The notes under the pieces: model-generated
Told to the model about the DNA's origin: nothing
Seen by the model: the letters and a program-made list of their open reading frames with translations, nothing else
Databases searched by the model: none
In this document: positions 31,704-36,909 of the stretch, piece after piece
How positions within the stretch are numbered: the first letter of the stretch is position 1
How the letters are laid out: every line of letters starts with the position of its first letter
IMG/VR virus record: IMGVR_UViG_3300046820_003595
Span: 1 to 36,909 of that record
Reading direction: 5' to 3' (one strand)
Origin: a virus
DNA length: 36,909 nucleotides
Translations under genes and position numbers: made by a program

Positions 31704-32867
31704 TTACACCATAATCTTTTTTGCTTCTTCTAGAAGCTTTTGTAAAAATGAATCTTGAAGTCCCTGTGTTTTTGCAAAAGCCTCAAAAATCTCAAAATCT
31801 GTCTTGTGAGATAAAATACCTTTGTCTTTCTCTAGCTTAACCTGTTCAATATCCCAAAGAATTTTTGAAACATGAAATGCACCAAGAGTGTATAGGGTTT
31901 TTTCTATTTCTGATTTTGAAAAAAGAGCTTGTGTTCCATCCTTAATTTTTATTTTGGCACGACAAATCTTTTCAGCTAAATCATACCTTTTGAGCTGTTC
32001 TCCGTAATCCTGAAGATAGGTGAATGCGGTAGAGGCAGAGAGATCTATACTGAGATCCATTAGCTCTCTCGTTGGTATTTTTATCTGCTGGATTTCCTTT
32101 GTTTCTGAATCAAAAAGAATAAAAAACTTATCTACATCAGAATCTCCAAAGTTAGTTTTTTCTAAAGATCCAACATAATAAGCTGCCGGCTCAGACTTTC
32201 TAATTCTTCTAAATTCATGATGGTGACCCATCACTACCAAATTTGCTTTTGATAGGGAATCTGGAGAGACTAATACCTCGTGTCCACCATAATCAAAATA
32301 GCTTCCCTCAAAAAAGAAGTTGTGACCAACCACAACGGAGGTTACTCCTTCTGGTAGTTTTTCTGTCAGCTCTTTCAGATGAGAGTTGAAAAGATCAGTA
32401 CACTCTTTTGAGCTAGAGCCAGAATACATTCTCTTATCCCTATAGGGAACAAACAACATTGCTTGAGATTCATCCCTTTTATTATGATAAGTTATTGACT
32501 CTGGCTTCAGCAGAATTCTAACATTCTTATAGGAATTTGCCTGCATAGTGGCAAGAGCGCTAGTGTAAGTATCCCCCGTCTTTCGGTAATCATGATTTCC
32601 CATTATTACAACAGTAAAGATATTGGCATCGGATAATCTTTTGATTGCTTTATCTGCAATCTGAATATGCTCTGCGGTTGGATTTCTTACTTCAAAAAGA
32701 TCACCAGTCTGAATAAAGACTTCTACTTCATTAGAGATTGCATAGTCTATGATGAAATTAAGAGATTTTTCATAGTCATCGATTCTAGTATTTCCACCCG
32801 AACCATTTGAACGGCCCATAGAAAATATTGCGCCAATATGTGTATCGCCACAAATAATTGTTTTCAT
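31704..32867 (-). CDS. SbcD/Mre11-type nuclease, gp47-like (387 aa)
   Basis: Metallophosphoesterase partner of the SbcC-like ATPase. All Mre11 motifs are visible: CGDTHIG (D8, H10), QTGDLFEVR (D56), IMGNHDYRK (N95, H96), VVGHNFF and VMGHHHEFR. The C-terminal third is helical and would bind the base of the coiled coil. Its start overlaps the stop of the CHC2 gene by 4 bases (ATGA), with GGAG just upstream, and sbcC follows by 1 base, so the pair is made together. Confidence 0.95.
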   Translation of the reverse strand: MKTIICGDTHIGAIFSMGRSNGSGGNTRIDDYEKSLNFIIDYAISNEVEVFIQTGDLFEVRNPTAEHIQIADKAIKRLSDANIFTVVIMGNHDYRKTGDTYTSALATMQANSYKNVRILLKPESITYHNKRDESQAMLFVPYRDKRMYSGSSSKECTDLFNSHLKELTEKLPEGVTSVVVGHNFFFEGSYFDYGGHEVLVSPDSLSKANLVVMGHHHEFRRIRKSEPAAYYVGSLEKTNFGDSDVDKFFILFDSETKEIQQIKIPTRELMDLSIDLSASTAFTYLQDYGEQLKRYDLAEKICRAKIKIKDGTQALFSKSEIEKTLYTLGAFHVSKILWDIEQVKLEKDKGILSHKTDFEIFEAFAKTQGLQDSFLQKLLEEAKKIMV

Positions 32868-33391
32868 TTTGACTCCAGCATCTTTTTTAACTTCTCATTC
32901 ATTCTTTCTATTTTGTCAGGATCTTCTTTTGCCAGATCAAAAGATATTTTATCTATTTTCTTCATAAGACCATTCATATTTCCTATTTCTTCAGGATGAA
33001 GAATGAGGAAGTTTCTTATGATAGTGGAAGTATCAAGCAAAAATGGGAATACGACTTTCTTTTGCTCTATTACATCCTGATAGGCTCCCGGATTTTTTAC
33101 CATACTCCTCATGTCAACCATAGCTTCAGAAAATGTTTTGCCAGTACAAAACATATAAAAGTCTATAGATGAGACGCCCTGATTGCATCCATAACAGAAG
33201 AAATTATTATCTCTGGAGTTAATATAGCAAGATGAGGTTTTCTCCCTCCCATGCTTATGATCTTGGGAGGGGCATCGGCAGCGATAATCAAAGTTTCCAG
33301 CCGAAGTTGAATCAAGCTGAATTCCGAATTGGGCAGCAAGCTCTAATATTTTAACTTGCTTTGCTATGTCTGTTCTGGATGCAATTTTCAT
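32864..33391 (-). CDS. CHC2 zinc-finger protein, separate primase N-terminal module (175 aa)
   Basis: Residues ~35-80 match the DnaG zinc-binding domain: CRCPSQDHKHGREKTSSCY then FFCYGCNQGVSSIDFYMF. Probable ligands are C40, H45 or H47, C66 and C69. In bacterial DnaG this module recognises priming sites and is fused to the catalytic domain; here the protein stops after a helical C-terminal tail (~120-175, KIDKISFDLAKEDPDKIERM) with no TOPRIM domain. The catalytic half is at 6096-6854, 26 kb away. It follows the FtsK-like gene by 2 bases and overlaps the sbcD start, so it is co-expressed with recombination genes. Confidence 0.92.
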   Translation of the reverse strand: MKIASRTDIAKQVKILELAAQFGIQLDSTSAGNFDYRCRCPSQDHKHGREKTSSCYINSRDNNFFCYGCNQGVSSIDFYMFCTGKTFSEAMVDMRSMVKNPGAYQDVIEQKKVVFPFLLDTSTIIRNFLILHPEEIGNMNGLMKKIDKISFDLAKEDPDKIERMNEKLKKMLESK

Positions 33392-33393
33392 GA

Positions 33394-34440
33394 TTAGTTA
33401 AAGTACGAAAATAGGTTTGACCAAAAAGAGGTTTGTTTTGGAGCAACGTCGTTTTTGGTAAGATCGTTCCTTGCCACCCTAAAATAAACTGGGTCAGGAC
33501 AGGACTGATCCATATAGTACGCCATTCCCGGCTCAGTAATATTTGCAGCAAGAGAAGAATTCATGATAATTCTTGACTCCATTTCAGAAGAAACCCTCAT
33601 TGCAATTCTTCCAGTAAAGTTTGCCTTAATCTGTCCTGGCAAAATAGAGGAAGATGGTCTTTGGGTTGCCAAGATAATTGAAATTCCTGCTGCCCTCCCT
33701 TTTTGAGATAGGGTCAGGATCTTGTTTAGATTTTTCTTATTTGAGAGATAGACATCGGCCCATTCGTCAACAATAATTACCTGAGGTGATATTCTGGATT
33801 TTCCAACTGCATTATTTTGCGCGACAGAAACAAAACCATCTCTAGTAAGCGTTTTGTAAACTGAGTCCATTCTAGAGATTAGACTATCAAATAGCTTCTC
33901 AAAGTTTTCAGGATTTGACTCTACATGACATCCATTTCTACCCTTGAATTGAGTAAAGTCTACCATCTTAGGATCTATGATTACAACTCCTACATTTGCA
34001 GCAAGGAGACACTCTATCATCACTTTTAGCAGGGTACTTTTTCCTGCGCCGGGGGCACCTGCCACGAGGGTATTAGGCACGGCCCCCTGATCCACTACCA
34101 GAGGCCCGCCTAGCGCGGTGCAGCCCAGAACCATAGGGGAGAGCGCGCCAGCGGGCAGGAGGGCTAGGGCGTGGCTTAGGTTCATCGTATCAATGTCCCT
34201 TCTTTGAAGGGAAATCTTGAATGAGCCTGTAGCGTAATCTATCTCTCCAGATGGCTCACCAATGCACCCCATATACAGTCCAAAGTCCTGAACTGATCTT
34301 GAGATTTTTGAGAGTTTTGTACCAAATTCTGGATAGATCTGAAATAAATCAAAAGACCCCATCGGGGTCTTTTTTATCTCTGCAGTCTGAATCTTTTGAA
34401 CTAAGAAAAAGTGTTTTGCTCTCTCTACGTCTGAATTCAT
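33394..34440 (-). CDS. FtsK/SpoIIIE-type DNA translocase motor (348 aa)
   Basis: RecA-like hexameric DNA pump of the FtsK-HerA group. It has Walker A GAPGAGKST (128-136), VVIIDPKMVDF (152-162), Walker B QVIIVDEWADV (220-230), then KGRAAGISIILATQRPSSSI (247-266) and IKANFTGRIAMRVSSEMESRIIM, which follow the FtsK consensus closely. Compared with FtsK, the N-terminal membrane region and the C-terminal gamma domain are missing, leaving only the motor plus ~100 N-terminal residues. A role in genome segregation, decatenation or packaging is possible; its operon holds recombination genes. A perfect terminator-like hairpin (34351-34373) lies inside codons 23-30. It starts 1 base after the upstream gene. 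Confidence 0.9.
   Translation of the reverse strand: MNSDVERAKHFFLVQKIQTAEIKKTPMGSFDLFQIYPEFGTKLSKISRSVQDFGLYMGCIGEPSGEIDYATGSFKISLQRRDIDTMNLSHALALLPAGALSPMVLGCTALGGPLVVDQGAVPNTLVAGAPGAGKSTLLKVMIECLLAANVGVVIIDPKMVDFTQFKGRNGCHVESNPENFEKLFDSLISRMDSVYKTLTRDGFVSVAQNNAVGKSRISPQVIIVDEWADVYLSNKKNLNKILTLSQKGRAAGISIILATQRPSSSILPGQIKANFTGRIAMRVSSEMESRIIMNSSLAANITEPGMAYYMDQSCPDPVYFRVARNDLTKNDVAPKQTSFWSNLFSYFN
34351..34375. terminator. Terminator-like hairpin inside the FtsK-like gene
   Basis: Perfect 10-bp inverted repeat AAAAGACCCC (34351-34360) and GGGGTCTTTT (34364-34373) with a 3-base loop ATC. On the plus strand the T-run is six (34370-34375); on the minus strand the arm ends in TTTT then GATTT. 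It is within coding sequence (residues 23-30, KTPMGSF), about 70 bases after the start codon. It could act as an antisense terminator on the plus strand or as an attenuator of the operon. Confidence 0.55.
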
Positions 34441-34441
34441 C

Positions 34442-34783
34442 TTACCTCTTTAGCTTTTTTAGCTCTCGCTCCAATTCTCTAATCTTGACCTCGTTTTTGA
34501 TTAACTCATCCCTCATCTTAAGGGAGGAACGAAGGGAGAGGATTATGAGGCCGAATATTCCTTCACCCGGTACTACCTTATCCAATTCATCAGCGTTTGT
34601 CAATAGCCTCGTTAGAATAGACTTGACATTGTTGTGATAGGCAGCAGTCTGGTTATCTGGATGGGTTTTGTCCCCCAATAACTTCTTGTACTCTTCAATT
34701 ACCGCTGAAAACCTAGTCTTTAGTTCTTGCTTTTTTCCATCAAGAAAGGCAGAGTTCTTTGGTATCTCTATTTCGTCGTTCAT
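34442..34783 (-). CDS. Small helical hypothetical protein (113 aa)
   Basis: Not recognised. Mostly helical with charged ends. The C-terminal 25 residues (MRDELIKNEVKIRELERELKKLK) form a heptad-like coiled coil; a short hydrophobic segment GIFGLIILSL lies before it. I chose the ATG at 34783, which overlaps the upstream stop (ATGA) and has CCGGAG 5 bases before it; a longer in-frame start at 34819 is less likely. It ends 1 base before the FtsK-like gene, suggesting a partner role, which is unproven. Confidence 0.7.
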   Translation of the reverse strand: MNDEIEIPKNSAFLDGKKQELKTRFSAVIEEYKKLLGDKTHPDNQTAAYHNNVKSILTRLLTNADELDKVVPGEGIFGLIILSLRSSLKMRDELIKNEVKIRELERELKKLKR

Positions 34784-35103
34784 TTTTTCTCCGGAATTAT
34801 GACCAGATAAATTCCGCATTCTTTATGCATCTGAAAGAATTTCTGGATCTTTAAAATTTGATCTCCCTTAAATATACCAAAATCTCGGTGTAAAAAATTA
34901 ATAACATTAAAGGCTTTGCTATAATTTTCTATAGGCCCAGAAAAAAGACCTGCTGCTCGATCCAAAAAATCCATTACCTTATCCCGCTTATCTTCAGGTA
35001 AAGATGATATATCTAGCAGCAGATTATTATTAGAAGCACAAAAAATAAAGCCGTCTTTGTCAGCGTTCCCATTGCATCCCAAGTATAAATTCAATTTGCT
35101 CAC
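34780..35103 (-). CDS. Hypothetical protein, GTG start (107 aa)
   Basis: Not recognised. A compact alpha/beta-looking protein (KLNLYLGCNGNADKDGFIFCAS at the N-terminus, ECGIYLVIIPEKK at the end). The start is GTG with no ribosome-binding site; instead TATAAT ends 8 bases before it, so the message may be leaderless. It is the first gene after the tail-fibre-like gene and heads the long operon down to 18326. Confidence 0.68.
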   Translation of the reverse strand: MSKLNLYLGCNGNADKDGFIFCASNNNLLLDISSLPEDKRDKVMDFLDRAAGLFSGPIENYSKAFNVINFLHRDFGIFKGDQILKIQKFFQMHKECGIYLVIIPEKK

Positions 35104-35111
35104 TTTTTTTC

Positions 35112-35117
35112 ATTATA
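35112..35117 (-). promoter_or_regulatory. TATAAT -10 box heading the FtsK-SbcCD-sigma operon
   Basis: The minus strand reads TTTCAGTATAATGAAAAAAAGTG: a perfect TATAAT with 8 bases to the GTG start codon. No TTGACA-like hexamer is found at 16-18 bases upstream. It is the only gap (24 bases) between the tail-fibre-like gene and the operon. An initiation site 7-8 bases downstream would coincide with the start codon. Confidence 0.5.
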
Positions 35118-35127
35118 CTGAAATTAA

Positions 35128-36909
35128 TTAAATTACGTTATATTTCATAAACGACTTTGCATAAACAACAAGATTTTCTCCAGAATTTGCACAGTTATTT
35201 CTTATATTTATAATAAGGTTGTTTGGCGTTGTGCCATCAGTTTGAAATATTCCTGAAAATCTAAGAGTATGATCATTTGTATTTCCAATCTGCTGTGGGT
35301 ATGTGAAGCTTGGCGCTTGCTTTGTTGTTTCGCCTGGAGATCCTGCGGTTGGACCAGCATGAGCAGCGAATCCTAATGCTACCTTTGAGGTGTTTGCTCC
35401 AATTGTTCCAGACCCTGTAGTTAGCGATACGGTATAAGTATTGACGGCCGCAGCATTTGAAAATGCCAGCAGGATGACTCCATCTATTTCAACAGTTGTA
35501 TTTATTGGAATCACTCCTGTTGCTATAGCTGAAGATGTAGCTCCAAAGGTAATTGTTAAATCACTACCTCTAACTATTGATGTTTCTGTCATTGAAACTG
35601 TTGCAGTGTTAGGACTTGTGGTTACCTTTATTCCATTTGACCCTGTTAGGGTCATTGCTGTATTGCCAAGACTTGCGGTAGTTGGAGTTGTACCATCGGT
35701 AAATGTACTATAAGTATATCTTGCTCCAGTTCCACCATTTAGTGATGTAACACCAGCATTTGATATTGTTAAACTATCACCCGGACCATTTACAAGAACG
35801 CCAATTCCAGTACCTGCAATAAAGGTGACTGTATCAGTTGCCTGATCAGCAGTAGCGGTATTATATCCATCAGAGATGGATCCGAAAGAATTATAGGTTA
35901 TTGCGCCTTTAGCCGTGTTAAATGTGGTTACGCCATCATTGTTTACTGTTACATTTCCAGAGCCAGATGTTGTAATGCCAGTCCCTGCGGTTATGGCAGT
36001 AACACCGGTGTTATTTATTGTAACATTTCCTGTCCCAGCAGAAACTGATATTCCGGTTCCAGCAGTCGCCTGAGTTACTCCAGTGTTTGATATGGTTACG
36101 TTATCACCTGGAGTATTTACAACAACTCCTATACCAGATCCTGGAATAAATAATATAGAGTCATTTGCCTGATCTGCAGTTGCAATATTGTAGCCATCAG
36201 ATATAGAACCAAATGAGTAATAAGAAATATTTCCTGTTCCGCCATTAAACTGAGTAACGCCAGTATTTGATATGTTTATATTATCACCTGGACCATTTAC
36301 TATTGCACTAATTCCAGTCCCTGAAATTATCGTGAAGGTATCGGTTGCCTGATCTGCTGAGGCAGTGTTATATCCATCTGAAATGTTAGCAAAAGAATTA
36401 TAGCTTACAGCACCTTTTGCGCCATTAAAAGTTCTTACACCATCATTTGTTACAGTTACATTTCCTGTTTGTCCAGATATAGTTATTCCAGAGCCCTGAG
36501 TTATCTGAGTAACGCCAGTATTTGTAACGGTTGCACTATCAGTATATCCATCTACAACAAATGATATACCTGCTCCAGAATTAACCTGAAATGTATCCAT
36601 TGGCCAATCTGCTATTGCAGTATTGTAGCCATCTGATATGGCTCCAAATGCATTATAGGATATGGCTCCCTTGGCACCATTAAATGTGGTAACTCCATCA
36701 TTATCTATCGTTAGCTTGTCAGCTCCAGAATCAACAGTAAGCTTTATTCCGGCTCCTGCGGCAAAATTAATGGTATCCATTGCCTGATCTGCATTTGCCG
36801 TATTATAGCCATCGGTAAATGCTCCAAATCCAGTATACGATGATGATACGGTTAGTTGATTTGCGCTATTTCTGACTATAGAAACATTGCTTCCGCCAGT
36901 AATTGTAAC
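35128..36909 (-). CDS. Repetitive tail-fibre-like protein, 5'-truncated (at least 593 aa)
   Basis: The frame stays open from the stop at 35128 to the window edge, so the true start lies outside; an internal ATG at 36780 is not the start because the repeat pattern continues above it. The protein is Gly/Thr/Ser/Asn-rich with almost no charge and is built of ~55-60-residue modules (FNGAKGAISYNAF, ISDGYNTATADQATDT, GxGIxxxVNGPGD, TISNTGVT) interspersed with ~25-residue ones (GTGIxxSxxxGNVTVxNDGVT). The C-terminal ~200 residues are non-repetitive and contain a beta-rich domain (LTGSNGIKVTTSPNTATVSM ... DHTLRFSGIFQTDG), probably the receptor-facing or trimerising tip. Beta-repeat shafts of this composition are typical of phage fibres and spikes. 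No endosialidase or chaperone-domain motif is seen. Confidence 0.88.
   Translation of the reverse strand, partial: VTITGGSNVSIVRNSANQLTVSSSYTGFGAFTDGYNTANADQAMDTINFAAGAGIKLTVDSGADKLTIDNDGVTTFNGAKGAISYNAFGAISDGYNTAIADWPMDTFQVNSGAGISFVVDGYTDSATVTNTGVTQITQGSGITISGQTGNVTVTNDGVRTFNGAKGAVSYNSFANISDGYNTASADQATDTFTIISGTGISAIVNGPGDNINISNTGVTQFNGGTGNISYYSFGSISDGYNIATADQANDSILFIPGSGIGVVVNTPGDNVTISNTGVTQATAGTGISVSAGTGNVTINNTGVTAITAGTGITTSGSGNVTVNNDGVTTFNTAKGAITYNSFGSISDGYNTATADQATDTVTFIAGTGIGVLVNGPGDSLTISNAGVTSLNGGTGARYTYSTFTDGTTPTTASLGNTAMTLTGSNGIKVTTSPNTATVSMTETSIVRGSDLTITFGATSSAIATGVIPINTTVEIDGVILLAFSNAAAVNTYTVSLTTGSGTIGANTSKVALGFAAHAGPTAGSPGETTKQAPSFTYPQQIGNTNDHTLRFSGIFQTDGTTPNNLIINIRNNCANSGENLVVYAKSFMKYNVI
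35830..36815 (-). repeat. Five direct repeats in the tail-fibre-like gene
   Basis: A conserved block encoding [IF]-[ST]-D-G-Y-N-x-A-x-A-D-x-x occurs five times, with plus-strand copies beginning near 35841, 36168, 36348, 36604 and 36784. At DNA level they share CTGATCTGC (one copy CCAATCTGC, one CTGATCAGC) and a TATT[AG]TA[GT]CCATC core. Copy spacing is not constant because the short modules between them vary. Confidence 0.88.

Noticed and set aside
36780-36782. ATG at 36780 as the start of the tail-fibre-like gene
   Set aside because: The same frame continues open to the window edge and encodes another repeat block just upstream, so the start lies outside.

Overview
The window looks like part of the genome of a large tailed bacteriophage (probably a jumbo or 'huge' phage), but this is inferred from gene content. 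It contains a sigma-like factor, a gp46/gp47-type SbcCD pair, RecA, a probable UvsY-like mediator, a phage-type ssDNA-binding protein, RuvC, a primase encoded in two pieces, a bacterial-type DNA polymerase III alpha subunit, a chaperonin and a repetitive tail-fibre-like protein. There are no ribosomal, tRNA or core-metabolism operons. The DNA is AT-rich. Genes are packed almost without gaps, many joined by ATGA or TAATG stop/start overlaps, and all but two lie on the minus strand. No major capsid, portal, large terminase or tail-sheath gene can be recognised here, and the host cannot be told from the sequence.

Layout along the direction of minus-strand transcription (high to low coordinates). 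(1) 36909-35128: 5'-truncated repetitive tail-fibre-like gene. (2) 35103-18326: one long run of co-oriented genes: two small unknowns, an FtsK-type motor, a CHC2 zinc-finger primase module, SbcD, SbcC, a protein with a chitobiase-C-like domain, a Cas4/RecB-like nuclease, a sigma-like factor, a 347-aa unknown, a 2486-aa giant unknown and a small coiled-coil protein, closed by a hairpin terminator at 18265-18292. (3) 18230-14856: DNA polymerase III alpha. (4) 13369-14852, plus strand: the only two plus-strand genes, a cysteine synthase and a 2H phosphoesterase. (5) 13316-11122: a zinc/acidic protein, a small unknown, a UvsY-like protein and the ssDNA-binding protein, closed by a strong terminator at 11072-11109. 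(6) 11043-5662: RuvC, GroEL, an HNH endonuclease, RecA, a two-zinc-site protein, the TOPRIM half of primase and an HTH protein. (7) 5580-736: unknown, possibly virion or packaging proteins, with a terminator at 3094-3120. (8) 723-1: 3'-truncated CCA-adding enzyme or poly(A) polymerase.

Functionally, this is a nearly complete replication and recombination toolkit. DnaE would polymerise, with a PHP domain that looks metal-competent. The split primase would make primers, and RecA, the UvsY-like protein and the SSB would drive strand exchange. SbcCD and the Cas4-like nuclease would process ends, and RuvC would resolve junctions. The sigma-like factor and the HTH protein are candidates for switching transcription, and short promoter motifs (GTAC[A/T]AT) precede at least three units. 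No clamp, clamp loader, replicative helicase or GroES is visible in the window. No intergenic stretch exceeds 300 bases; the longest gaps (about 80-95 bases) hold terminators and candidate promoters. No tRNA, rRNA, CRISPR array or insertion sequence was seen.
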